A stretch of DNA of 49,819 bases from Tannerella sp. (GTDB lineage Bacteria; Bacteroidota; Bacteroidia; Bacteroidales; Tannerellaceae), in NCBI GenBank assembly GCA_031272455.1, contig JAISTS010000095.1, forward strand, positions 1 to 49,819, written 5' to 3'. Below, one piece after another: positions 1 through 10,395 of the stretch (position 1 is the stretch's first letter; the number at the start of each line of letters is the position of its first letter). The notes under the pieces were generated by a model that was given only the letters and a program-made list of their open reading frames with translations, was not told the DNA's origin and searched no databases. Both the position numbers and the translations under genes were made by a program.

Positions 1-591
1 TTGCAGGTAGGGTTTGTATGCCGGATGATTGCCGGTAGCGCCCAGCAACGACGACATCGCGCCGCCCGCGCTGGTGCCGTCGGTAATGATACGCTCGGCG
101 TCGCCCTGCATAGCCAAGTTGTTGAAACGCAGATACCTGACTACCGCTTTCAGGTCGAGCAGTCCCGCAGGCGCTTTGCCTGTCCATCGCTCGCCCACCT
201 TGGAATTGGAACCACGCGAGCCGGGTATGACCACGACAAAACCTTCCTGCAAAGCCCGTGCAGTGGCATCGCGCTCGGTCGGCTGCCCTGCTTTTGCCGC
301 CATATAACCGCCGATATTGGTTTTCAGAAAAATAGGGGAATGACTGTCGGCATTTTCGGGAATAAAGATATTAACGGTCTGATAAACTGAATCTTCAACG
401 TTAGTTACGAAGAAAATATTCTCGTAAGCGCGATATTTGACCGAGCCGCCGTCGCGTAGTGTCAGTTCTTTTTCTGTAAAGTTAGCCGCATCGAAACGCA
501 GCGACGAAGCGCCATAACCGGATGTAACGGATTGAGCGCAAATCTGCAATGCGCTGATACATAATGTTATAATTAGAAATAGCTGTTTCAT
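1..591 (-). CDS. Secreted alpha/beta-hydrolase, tannase/feruloyl-esterase-like, partial (C-terminus beyond window start)
   Basis: Minus-strand reading from 591 gives MKQLFLIITLCISALQICAQSVTSGYG...NIFIPENADSHSPIFLKTNIGGYMAAKAGQPTERDATARALQEGFVVVIPGSRGSNS...DGTSAGGAMSSLLGATGNHPAYKPYLQ with a signal peptide and a GTSAGG nucleophile elbow. Missing from the ORF track because it has no stop in the window. Start could be 597. Confidence 0.8.
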   Translation of the reverse strand, partial: MKQLFLIITLCISALQICAQSVTSGYGASSLRFDAANFTEKELTLRDGGSVKYRAYENIFFVTNVEDSVYQTVNIFIPENADSHSPIFLKTNIGGYMAAKAGQPTERDATARALQEGFVVVIPGSRGSNSKVGERWTGKAPAGLLDLKAVVRYLRFNNLAMQGDAERIITDGTSAGGAMSSLLGATGNHPAYKPYLQ

Positions 592-622
592 AATCATTGT
601 TTTTTGAGTTAAATTTTTGCGA

Positions 623-654
623 CAAAGATATGAATTTTTTCAGTGAAAACACAA
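623..654 (-). promoter_or_regulatory. Bacteroidota-type promoter for the esterase gene
   Basis: On the minus strand, TTG-N21-TATCTTTG (-7 box 630..623), matching the TTTG/TAnnTTTG Bacteroides consensus. Confidence 0.45.
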
Positions 655-657
655 CAC

Positions 658-689
658 TTTGCAAATATCGCAAAAAGGCAGTATCTTTG
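658..689 (+). promoter_or_regulatory. Bacteroidota-type promoter for the radical SAM gene
   Basis: TTTG (658-661), N20, TATCTTTG (682-689), 15 nt before the ATG at 705. Confidence 0.6.
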
Positions 690-704
690 CGCCGCTGAAA
701 ATAT

Positions 705-1988
705 ATGAAACTGAAACTGATATATCCCCGCTGGGAAAAACTGAAAGGACAGACGACGTTCAACTTGCCGCCTCACGGACCGGTGGTGTTCGCGGCATCG
801 CTGCCCGAATATGTTGACGTCGCGTTTACGGACGAGAACGTGGAGGCGATTGATTTCGACGACGAATGCGATTTGGTCGTTATCTCTATGATGTTGAGCA
901 CACAGGTGAAACGCGGCTGGGCGATTGCCGAACAGTTCCGCGAGCGCGGCAAAAAAACACTGTTCGGAGGCATTGCAACGATGCTCCACGCCGAAGATAC
1001 CGTCAATCATGCCGACTCCATTTTCCTTGGCGAAGCCGAAGGCAGGATGGAAGATGTGCTCGACGACTTCCGCCGTGGCGAATTGAAGAAAGTCTATAAT
1101 TTTATGACGCAGCGCCAGCCGCCGATAGAGTCAGTCGGACCGGCGCGTCGCGACCTTTACAAGCGCGAACTGTATAACCACAAGGGCGTGCAGATGGTGG
1201 ATCTCTTTCACGCCTCGCGCGGATGCCGTTTCAGCTGTTATCCCTGCGCGGTTTCGTATCTCGGCGGGCGCATATTCCGTCCGCGTCCGTTGGATAAGGT
1301 TATCGAAGAGCTGGCGACTATCGACAACAACCGCCTTTTTATCGTTGATAACTCGCTGGCGCAAAACAAGGAATGGGAACAGCAGCTTTTTCGCGAGATG
1401 ATACCGTTCAAAAAGAAATGGATAAGCCATACCATCGAAGACGACCCCGAAACGCTCGATCTGGCAGCACAGGCAGGCGCGTGGTATGTTTATCAGGCTG
1501 TTTACGACACTTCGGACTATATCCGTGAACGTGTCCGCCGTTATCACGACCACGGCATCGGCGTCGAAGGTACCATCCTGCTTGGGCTTGATAATCAGAC
1601 AGAAGACGACATTCTGCGCCTCATCGACTTTCTGCTTGAGATAGACCTTGATCTGGCTGAGTTTACCGTTATGACGCCTTTCCCGCATACCAAAGGCTAC
1701 GACGACCTGCTGCGCGAAGGACGTATTTTCGACTTCGACTGGGATCATTACAACGCCGGTCAGGTCGTTTTCCGACCCAAACATTTCAGCGCCGAACGTC
1801 TGCAGGAACTCTACGACTACGCATGGGACACGTTCTATCGCGACGAATCGCAGGAACAGAAGATGTTCCGCCTCTTTTGTCAGGTGGCTATACGCGAAAT
1901 GAACGAGGGCACCTACCGCCCCCGCGACCGCCGGTTGGCAAACAAATCGTTTGGACGCGAGGTCGCAGGGCGGAAAGTTATTTCCTGA
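705..1988 (+). CDS. Radical SAM protein (B12-binding-domain-containing type)
   Basis: 427 aa; SRGCRFSCYPCAV gives CX3CX2C; N-terminal Rossmann-like segment (DECDLVVISMMLSTQ, GGIATMLHAEDT, FLGEAEG). Confidence 0.85.
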   Translation: MKLKLIYPRWEKLKGQTTFNLPPHGPVVFAASLPEYVDVAFTDENVEAIDFDDECDLVVISMMLSTQVKRGWAIAEQFRERGKKTLFGGIATMLHAEDTVNHADSIFLGEAEGRMEDVLDDFRRGELKKVYNFMTQRQPPIESVGPARRDLYKRELYNHKGVQMVDLFHASRGCRFSCYPCAVSYLGGRIFRPRPLDKVIEELATIDNNRLFIVDNSLAQNKEWEQQLFREMIPFKKKWISHTIEDDPETLDLAAQAGAWYVYQAVYDTSDYIRERVRRYHDHGIGVEGTILLGLDNQTEDDILRLIDFLLEIDLDLAEFTVMTPFPHTKGYDDLLREGRIFDFDWDHYNAGQVVFRPKHFSAERLQELYDYAWDTFYRDESQEQKMFRLFCQVAIREMNEGTYRPRDRRLANKSFGREVAGRKVIS

Positions 1989-3132
1989 TAATTATCTCGT
2001 CAACTTTCGTGCCGTCAACGCCCAAGACTTCCAATGTCAGGCTGTTGGCTGTTGCCGCGCCTTTCACAACGGCGTTGTTTGAATTAATAAGCACGGGAAA
2101 TTTCACCTGCTCGCTTGCCGCCATCTTGGAGTGTCGGTGCTCGTGTCCGCACAGCATAATATCAATGTTTGCGCCGTTCAGTATGGGAACCAGCTTATTC
2201 AAAATCTCCGCTTCGCCGTGCCAGTCGCGTTTCGGCGGCATGTGGCAGATCGCTACCTTGATCGGCGCTTCGGTAAACTCCTTGCTTTTCAGAGCCTCCT
2301 TCAGCCATTCGGCTTCAAGGGTGCGGTAATAATCGTAATCGGTGATGCCGCTGTACTCAATATCGGAATCGGGCTTATCTTCGCCGCAATCGAGCACGAC
2401 AAAGCACACAGGTCCCTGACGGACAAGAAAATACAGTTCGGGATTGAGGGGCGAGAAATAGTTCTGGAACGAGGTGGCGAAAACGCCTCGCGTCTCGTGA
2501 TTGCCGCGACAGTAGTACATCGGTATGTTTTGGGCGAAAGCTTTCACTCCGACATCCATAAAGCCGGTAAACAAATCGTCTTCGTTAGTAAGCGAAGAGA
2601 CCATATCGCCGTTGAAAAACACCATATCCTGCTTGGCAGGCTCGGTCAGCGCCAGCATCTTTTCGAGCACCTCGCTACGCCCGTGAATATCGTTGACCAC
2701 CGTAAACGTTACCGAGGTCTTGCGCGGGTCGAGGGTTACAAACGTCGCCGGATTGTATGCCGTTGTCGAGGCGACCCTGCCGTAAGTGATCTCGTGCCCG
2801 TCGCGGTCTAACACTTCTTGCGAATAGACGCGGTAACGGTATTTCGTCCCCGGCGTCAGCTTGCGCAGCTTGACGGAATGAACATAGCCCTCGGTCTTTA
2901 CGCCGTTTTTCGAAGCGAAAAATTTAGGACGTTCGATAAGGTAGAAATGCGTACCGTCGTCGGGCGCAAGCTCAACCCACGACACAGCGCTTCGGTCTGT
3001 TACCCAGACGATTGTAGCCTCATCCGAACTCACATTTTGCAGGTAAGGACCGTGCGAAATCTTTATTTGCGCGACAACACTGCCGCAACACATCAATAAA
3101 AAACACAGAATTAATACATTTACTTTTTTCAT
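1978..3132 (-). CDS. Exported metallophosphoesterase with purple-acid-phosphatase-like N-terminal FN3 domain
   Basis: 384 aa; signal peptide; calcineurin-like motifs NDIHG, NGDM, GNHE, CHMPP, GHEHRH. Confidence 0.88.
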   Translation of the reverse strand: MKKVNVLILCFLLMCCGSVVAQIKISHGPYLQNVSSDEATIVWVTDRSAVSWVELAPDDGTHFYLIERPKFFASKNGVKTEGYVHSVKLRKLTPGTKYRYRVYSQEVLDRDGHEITYGRVASTTAYNPATFVTLDPRKTSVTFTVVNDIHGRSEVLEKMLALTEPAKQDMVFFNGDMVSSLTNEDDLFTGFMDVGVKAFAQNIPMYYCRGNHETRGVFATSFQNYFSPLNPELYFLVRQGPVCFVVLDCGEDKPDSDIEYSGITDYDYYRTLEAEWLKEALKSKEFTEAPIKVAICHMPPKRDWHGEAEILNKLVPILNGANIDIMLCGHEHRHSKMAASEQVKFPVLINSNNAVVKGAATANSLTLEVLGVDGTKVDEIIIRK

Positions 3133-3176
3133 AACGAATACAATAGATTTATACTATAACTACACAATAAAATACA

Positions 3177-5045
3177 TCAAAGTTTTAAATCATCCAACAC
3201 TTCGCCTTTGGCATTCAACACTTTCAATGTTAATGACTTACCCTGTTTCTGGAGTATCATTACCGTTGCCGTTTCCACACGGTTTCCTCCGCCAATAATT
3301 ACGGGATAATTATTACCTACACTGCCTTTCGGATGATATGCATGCCTGTGAGTATGCCCGTTTATGCAAATATCGAATGGCGCTTTCGATAATAAGTCGC
3401 CCCACAATGCGAGACAGGGATTGTATGCCCGTTCGCCCATTCCATATATCGGGATGTGGTGAACTAAAACTCTTTTCGTTGCTATTTGAAACTCTTTGCC
3501 TGACAATTCTGACTTCAAAAAGCCCACCTGTTCGTTTCGCAATCCGGTGAAATCGTTAAGGTTGTAATAAACCCAAGTAGAATCGGGCTTATCTTCCCCA
3601 CAATCCAAGAACACAAAACGGGTGTCGCCCCAGTTAAATGCACTGTAAGTCTTGTCGCCGATATAATCGAACAGCGCACGTATCTGTATGGAGTAAGCGT
3701 TACGAATTTCGTGATTACCACGCAGATACAACACAGGGACGGTTTCGGCATGCACTTTTTCATTCATACGTGTCAGAAACTCGATTGCTTCCGTTTCATT
3801 TTTGGGGTCGTCTATACAATCACCATTAAAAATCACAAAATTGTACGGTTGATTTTCCACTTGTTCATACAACTTATCCAAAACCTGATTTTGCTTATGT
3901 ATATCATTGAAAATAATAGCAGTAAAATCGTGAATATCAGCATCGGGCAGTGTGAACGAATACAAATCCGAATATGCAGTATCACCAAATTCTTTCTTAT
4001 ACGCCTGATATAAGGTTATCTCTTGCGAACACACACGATAATAATATTTTACGCCCGGACGCAGGTCTGTCAGCCTGATTTTATGCTGTTTCGTATTGCA
4101 GATAATCTGCCCGTCCACAATCAGTTCTTTTTTAGTAAGTTCGGCGGGATTAACTCCGTATTCCACCCAACCGTGAGTCGGAACATTTGTGAACCACGTA
4201 ACGGTTATTCCATTTCCGACAGGGTTTTGCAGATATGGTTTTGTTCTGAATATCTCACCAGCATTCGCCTTAAGCCGCACATCCACAAAGAGCGGCAAAT
4301 GGTCTGATGCCAACTTTTCATCTATTACTTGCCGATTCAAAATTGTATAAACATTCCCGTTATTGTAACCATAAATATAATCAATGCAACGATTTGAGTT
4401 GTCAGAAGGAAAAGTATATTTTGCCGTATCGTTCAGTGTCGTAAACAGCTCTTTAATAGCCGTTTGTTCATTGGACGAAGGCACGCAATTCATATCGCCT
4501 GCCAGAAAAGCGGGTTTGTTTATATCTTTCATAGCTTCGCGGATAAGGGCAACTGAGGCGAGTCGGTCTTCGGGAGTCAATGAAAAATGGGTGCTGGCAA
4601 CGACATATTTCTTAAACTCGGCTATCAGCAACGTCCGGCTCTCTTCGCGTCCTGGCAAAGGAATTTGCCTGACAGTCAGCGGTTTTTCTTTCGAGAGGAG
4701 TCCGACACCGTACTTACCGCCTTGAAAATCAATTGCCGCCCCATAAGTCGGGAACATCAGAGTGCGATCAGCCAATTCACGCAGGGTGTAAGCGCCTTGG
4801 CTGCGCTGCGTTACGCTGTCCGCTTCCTGTATGGCAACCACATCCGGAGCCGCTTCATTAATCACATCGGCGATACGCTGGTAATCCAGTTCATTGTCCA
4901 TTCCCACAAAATTATGGACATTATAAGTCATTATGCGAATAGAATTATCTTCTTTCGCAGCAATTTTATATGTCGGCTCAGCGCTCATCAACCATACAGG
5001 ACAGAGCAGTAAGCCCAACAAAAACAGTGTATTAAATTTATTCAT
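3177..5045 (-). CDS. Exported endonuclease/exonuclease/phosphatase domain fused to FN3-like and calcineurin-like metallophosphoesterase domains
   Basis: 622 aa; EEP motifs MTYNVHNF, IQEAD, GDMN, SDHLPLF; then PYLQNPVGNGITVTWFT...; then NDIHKQ, NGDC, GNHE, HHIP, GHTHRH. Confidence 0.87.
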   Translation of the reverse strand: MNKFNTLFLLGLLLCPVWLMSAEPTYKIAAKEDNSIRIMTYNVHNFVGMDNELDYQRIADVINEAAPDVVAIQEADSVTQRSQGAYTLRELADRTLMFPTYGAAIDFQGGKYGVGLLSKEKPLTVRQIPLPGREESRTLLIAEFKKYVVASTHFSLTPEDRLASVALIREAMKDINKPAFLAGDMNCVPSSNEQTAIKELFTTLNDTAKYTFPSDNSNRCIDYIYGYNNGNVYTILNRQVIDEKLASDHLPLFVDVRLKANAGEIFRTKPYLQNPVGNGITVTWFTNVPTHGWVEYGVNPAELTKKELIVDGQIICNTKQHKIRLTDLRPGVKYYYRVCSQEITLYQAYKKEFGDTAYSDLYSFTLPDADIHDFTAIIFNDIHKQNQVLDKLYEQVENQPYNFVIFNGDCIDDPKNETEAIEFLTRMNEKVHAETVPVLYLRGNHEIRNAYSIQIRALFDYIGDKTYSAFNWGDTRFVFLDCGEDKPDSTWVYYNLNDFTGLRNEQVGFLKSELSGKEFQIATKRVLVHHIPIYGMGERAYNPCLALWGDLLSKAPFDICINGHTHRHAYHPKGSVGNNYPVIIGGGNRVETATVMILQKQGKSLTLKVLNAKGEVLDDLKL

Positions 5046-5102
5046 CTTATAATTACTTTTATTTAAAAACGAATTTAAACCCCGAATATTATATTAAAGT
5101 AA

Positions 5103-5138
5103 ATTATCCGGCAGAGAAATATTACTCTGCCGGATAAT
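5103..5138 (-). terminator. Intergenic hairpin between susD and the downstream phosphoesterase gene (attenuator or terminator)
   Basis: Perfect 14-bp inverted repeat ATTATCCGGCAGAG (5103-5116) / CTCTGCCGGATAAT (5125-5138) with an 8-nt loop. Confidence 0.65.
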
Positions 5139-5154
5139 ATTACACGCTATATTA

Positions 5155-6963
5155 TTAATAACCCGGATTTTGTACAAGCGCTGCATTCTTATTCATTTCA
5201 GCGCGTAAAATTGGCAGAAAATAAGCTTTGTTATCCCATTTTCTGGTCTCCCACACATCATGCGTAATCGTCGGGACAGTGGAAGTGGTCTTGTCTTCAT
5301 TCAATTTATAAATAATAGTTGCCTGCTTAACAGGATGATACGCTTCTGCCCCTACAGCCCAGCGGCGGACATCAAAGAAGCGATGCTCTTCAAATGCCAA
5401 TTCGATACGCCGTTCGTTGCGGTAACGGGTTTTTAGCGCTTCGCCTTCTTCGGTCAGCCCTGGCAAACCTGCACGTTTACGAATCTGATTGATATACGTT
5501 TTTGCCTCATCATACTCGCCGAGTTCTATACAGGCTTCGGCATAATTCAGCAATATCTCACCGTAGCGGAAAAAGCGCCAAGTAACTTCTTGATAAATAT
5601 ATACCGAAGCATCTATTGCTGGATCCATAAACTTACGAACATAATATCCAGTATATGAACCGTTCCAGTCTTCAATAGCGCTTTTTCTGGTGTCAACGCC
5701 GTATTTTTCCTGAACAGTATTGGTTTCAGGGTCCCATATCTCCCATCTGCCGGTTTGCACAATTCCGTCAGGTTCGATACCGGTAACGTCGGAAGTTCGC
5801 GGACGATAATATGAGCCGTTATATAAAATTGTTGCATAAAATCGCTGCTCGCGGTTGGCATACGGGTCTGCCGCATGTTCGGGTTTATTCCAGTCGAATT
5901 TCGTGCCGTCTTTCATTTCATAATCGTCCACAAGATCGCCTAATGGCGCATTAGAGCCCCAGCAATGGAAGCCGTTCGGACCGGAATATAGACCCATCAT
6001 CTGACCCATTACGGGTGTGAAAAATTTCACAAATATATCCTCTTCCGATTCTTTGGACTTGAAGAGGTCAACCAGATTTTGAGCTATTGAATCGGTTGGA
6101 GCAGGATCGGGTTTATACAATTTATAAATTCCCATATCGATAACTGCTTTGGCAGCGTCTTTGGCTGCTCGCCAACGAGATGTAAGGTCGCCTCCGGTAT
6201 AACCAAGCAATTCAGGATTGGAATAATCCGGAAAAATGGTTTTTGTCGAGCTGTAGAGGTCGCTGGCGGCATAGAGCAGAGTACGCGATTTCAGGGCGAG
6301 GGCGGCGCCTTTCGTAGCCCGTCCGTAATTTGCGCCCGTATTGGCGACAGGCAGCAGATTAGCCGCCTTATCACATTCCGACACAATAAAATCTATACAT
6401 TCTTCAAAAGTATTACGCGGAGCATCAAAATCATCTTCAAGACCATATACATTTGTGATTAGTGGAACACCTCCATACAAGTTTACCAAATTAAAATAAT
6501 TATATGCACGAAGAAATGTCACCTCGCCTGTAATACGGTCTTTTGTCGTTTTACCATCCACAAGAGCATCACTGAAAGTAACTTTATCTACATTCTCAAA
6601 AAAGAGATTACAATTGCGAATAGTTTTATACACATCAGCCCAAACTCTGTATCGCGACGCTGCGGAAAAGCCCGGAATATTGTCGCTTGTCATCAGGCAG
6701 TTGTTAAAGTCGAACGAACCGCTATTTCCTCTGTAATGCGCTTCATCTACCAAACATGCCTTAAATCGTCCTCCGGTAAGAGGTTCATCCAATCTGTAAT
6801 AGATATTGTTCACAAAAGTTTCCACCAATGCAGGGTCAGACCATACTGCCACCTCGGAAAATTCCGTTTTGGGCGTTGTATCCAAATCGTCGCTGCAAGA
6901 AGTGAACAATATGAAATTTGCCAGAAATATGCTTATAAAAAATAAATACTGTTTCATAATCAT
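5155..6963 (-). CDS. SusD/RagB-family outer membrane lipoprotein
   Basis: 602 aa; lipobox LFTSCSDD; SusD-like C-terminus (RNERRIELAFEEHRFFDVRRW, NPGY). Confidence 0.93.
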   Translation of the reverse strand: MIMKQYLFFISIFLANFILFTSCSDDLDTTPKTEFSEVAVWSDPALVETFVNNIYYRLDEPLTGGRFKACLVDEAHYRGNSGSFDFNNCLMTSDNIPGFSAASRYRVWADVYKTIRNCNLFFENVDKVTFSDALVDGKTTKDRITGEVTFLRAYNYFNLVNLYGGVPLITNVYGLEDDFDAPRNTFEECIDFIVSECDKAANLLPVANTGANYGRATKGAALALKSRTLLYAASDLYSSTKTIFPDYSNPELLGYTGGDLTSRWRAAKDAAKAVIDMGIYKLYKPDPAPTDSIAQNLVDLFKSKESEEDIFVKFFTPVMGQMMGLYSGPNGFHCWGSNAPLGDLVDDYEMKDGTKFDWNKPEHAADPYANREQRFYATILYNGSYYRPRTSDVTGIEPDGIVQTGRWEIWDPETNTVQEKYGVDTRKSAIEDWNGSYTGYYVRKFMDPAIDASVYIYQEVTWRFFRYGEILLNYAEACIELGEYDEAKTYINQIRKRAGLPGLTEEGEALKTRYRNERRIELAFEEHRFFDVRRWAVGAEAYHPVKQATIIYKLNEDKTTSTVPTITHDVWETRKWDNKAYFLPILRAEMNKNAALVQNPGY

Positions 6964-6969
6964 TTGTTT

Positions 6970-9900
6970 TTAAAATGTTAAGTTTAATCCTACATTATAT
7001 ACTCGGTTCAACGGATATGACGTTGGACTTGTTGTTTCGGGGTCGAAATCAGGTATTTTGTCGAACGTTACAAGATTCATACCGCTGAGATAAATCCTAA
7101 GTGCCTTAAGTCCGGCACTTTTGATGATTGACCTCGGTACATTATATCCTATTTCCAGATTCTTCAAACGCATATAATCGTTATTTTGAAGCCAATACGT
7201 ATTACGTTGATTACGCCAGTATTCGCCATAACGGTTCCATGTTCTTGCTTTTTGCGAATCTATATTGTCAGGCGTCCATCGTCCGTCGGCGTCGCTTTGC
7301 AGATAATTACCCGCTTCGCCCTGCATTTCATAATAGCGGTAGCGAATCGCGCCGGTAGCCCACTGGAAAAATGCCGTTGCATAGACATTTTTATAAGCGA
7401 GGTCGATATTAATACCGCCCGTAAATGTCGGGATAACTGTTTTGTCTATCCTGACGCGGTCTAAGCCGTCGATTACACCATCGTTGTTGACATCTTCAAA
7501 AATCACGTCGCCGGGCATTGCGTTCGCCCAGTGCGGATAAGCATCAACGGCAGCTTGATCGCGGAAAATTCCTATTGCGCGGTAATACAAGGCATTGGAT
7601 GTGTTAATGGTGTTATCCAAATCAATCGGCATCGGGTATCCTGTAGTTTTCTGATAATCAGGCACACCGGGCGTTTCGTCCCAATAGTCAATCTTATTTT
7701 TGCTGTATCCACCGTTGACCGAAACCGCGTAAGAAAAATCTCCGGTCTGGTCGGCATAACCCAACTGAAATTCAAATCCGCGATTGCTGACTTTTCCGAT
7801 ATTTTCGCGTGGCAAAGTCAGACCTGTTGACGCCGGTACAGAAGCGTTACGCATCCACAAAATATTTGAACGAACATTATAAAAATATTCGGCAGAGAAC
7901 GTCAGTTTACCTCCAAGCGTTTGCCCGTCGAAACCGATATTCGACTGATTGGCAACCTCCCACGTTACATTGGGATTGGGAATACGAAGTTCCTGCATTA
8001 CTTTGTTTTGCGTACTTAAATTAAATACATAAGTAGCGGCATCTCCTTCTATAAAGCCATAGCTTGACATAAACTGGTAAGCTGTAATGCGGTCGTTACC
8101 TGTTTGTCCCCAAGATGCTCTTAATTTCATATAATTGATAAACGACAATGAATTTTTCCAAAAATTTTCTTCAGAAATACGCCATCCTGCAGAAACGCCG
8201 GGGAAGAATCCGTAACGTTTATCGCTTGGGAAAATATATGAACCATCCACACGCCAAAGAAATTCAAGCAAATATTTTGATTTAAAATCATAGTTAATAC
8301 GACCAAAGAAATTTTGCCGTTTGCTGACAGACGAACTGCCGGTATTGGTCTTTTCCAAGTCGCCTCCTGCAAACAATTCATCTAACGATGTTGATATAAA
8401 ATATTTACGTTCAGCCTCAATTGCAGCGTCAAATCCAGTTATTCGTTCAACACCCACAAGGACTTTTGTGTTATGGTCACCAAACGATTTTTCATAATTC
8501 AATAATCCGTTTATAGTTGTACGGCTCTTTTCTTGAGAGCTTTGCCACAATTCGGGACTTGAATAACCGCGCTTACTTTCCGTTAACAGAGGCTCGCCAT
8601 TTGTGTCGTAACTTTCTCCGTCCCAGATATATAAATACCACGGCGTCCGCCATCTTTTTTGATTGATAAAATACTTGTCGTACGAGTAGTTAAAAGAAAG
8701 TGACAATCCTTTAACCCACGGAATTATAATATCTAATGTGGCTCGCGATTCAAGAATATTGCTCGTTTTCTTATCATATCCCGTCATATTTGTTGTTATT
8801 GCCACTGGATTTAGTCCTTCCGCAATGTCGGGACCCGGTAAACCATTGGGCCAATATGCCGGCAAATTCGGTTTCCCACGCATAAGCATTGAAAAAATGC
8901 TTCCGGCTGAAATAGTTGGATAATTTTGGTTTTCCATTCGTCCGGAAATATCGAAACCGACTTTTATGTAATCGTTAATTTTGCCGTCAATATTTCCGCG
9001 GAAATTTGTTTGTTTGTAATATGTGGCGCTGTTTTTGTATATTGCATCCTGATAATTGCCTCCAGCCGACACATAATAGTTAAATTTATCCTGCCCTCCA
9101 CGTATCGACGCATTGACTTTGCGCTGTGAAGCAAAAGTTTTGAATGTCTCGGCAAACCAGTCTGTATTTGGATAATTCCACGGGTCGTTCCCTGCGCGAT
9201 AATGCTGAATTTCTTCTTCGGAATATCGTGCCGGCTGTCCTGCATACATGTTGATTTCGTTCAGCATTGTCAGATAGGTTGCGGCATCAGTAGCTTTCGG
9301 AAGTACAGTCGGTTGGCTTATACCTTCGTTATAAGTAACCGTAACTTCTGCCGCTCCGGTATTGCCGCGTTTTGTGGTGATAAGGATAACGCCGTTGGCT
9401 GCCTGTGCGCCGTAAATTGCGGCTGATGCATCTTTCAGCACCGAGATGCTTTCGATATCGTCGGCTGTGAGGCGTTCCATACTGCGGTTGGGGATTCCAT
9501 CCACAACAACTAACGGGCTGTTATCACCCAATGTATTGACGCCCCTGATGCGGAATGTGGCATTATCACTACCCGGCTCGCCGCTGCTTGTTACGGCTAC
9601 AAGTCCGGGCAGGCGTCCGGCAAGTGCATTTGAATAATTGATTGTGGGAGCGATTGTGAGTTTCTCGCCGCGAACCTGCGCAACCGAACCGGTAACTGTC
9701 GCCGCCTTCTGAGTGCCATAGCCGACGACTACAATTTCTTCCAGCCCTTGCGCATCTTCTAATAGCGTGATTATCAGAGGATTACCCCCCCCCAGTTAAG
9801 GCACTGATTTCTTGTGAGATATATCCCACATACGAAATTTGCAGCACGGCATTACTTTGTACAGTCAGAGCGAAATTTCCATTCAAATCGGTGGCAACGC

Positions 9901-10372
9901 CGTTTGCCGTGCCTTTCTCAATAACGTTAGCGCCGATAATAACTTCGCCTCTGACATCTTTAACTGTTCCCGTTACGCGAATACCGTTTTGTTGCTGTTC
10001 GCCGCTTGAAAGAGACTCCGCAATATCGGCAACTTTCTTACGCGAAAAAACCACTTGACGGTCAAGAATTTCGTAACTGACAGTGCTTTGGTCCAATACC
10101 ATATTGAGGATTTCCTCGATGGTATGCTTTCTGCCGTCAACCTTCACAATTTTGTTCAGATCGACAACATTTTCCTTGTAGAAGAAGATAAACTCGCTTT
10201 TCTTTTCGATTTCCGAAAATACTTCGCCAAGCGTCTTGCTTCCACTTTCGAGACGGATTTCTGTCTGTTGAGCATAAGTCAACGACTTAGCCGCCCAGCA
10301 ACCCGTTACACACATAATGAAAAATAAAATAAATTTCATTTTCCTAAAAACCACAAATAAATTCATTTTCAT
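6970..10372 (-). pseudogene. SusC/RagA-family TonB-dependent receptor with STN domain, frame interrupted at a G9 tract (phase-OFF allele, pseudogene or sequence error)
   Basis: ORF 9782-10372 (signal peptide, STN, carboxypeptidase-regulatory-like domain) ends ...ISALTGGG*. With one G removed from the tract at 9785-9793 it reads ...ALTGGGNPLIITLLEDAQGLEEIVVVGYGTQKAATVTGSVAQVRGEKL... straight into ORF 6970-9531. Confidence 0.9.
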
Positions 10373-10395
10373 AGGTAATATATTAAAAGTTTTAC

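Noticed and set aside
1-390. Plus-strand 129-aa ORF at the window start
   Set aside because: Antisense to a convincing esterase reading frame (591 to 1, minus) with signal peptide and GTSAGG motif.
1131-1784. Minus-strand 217-aa ORF
   Set aside because: Antisense to the radical SAM gene; no recognisable motifs.
2131-2811. Plus-strand 226-aa ORF
   Set aside because: Antisense to the metallophosphoesterase with intact catalytic motifs.
6970-9531. Separate 853-aa SusC gene starting at 9531
   Set aside because: The start is a TTG (Leu) in the middle of the conserved plug sequence; it is the downstream part of the frameshifted receptor.
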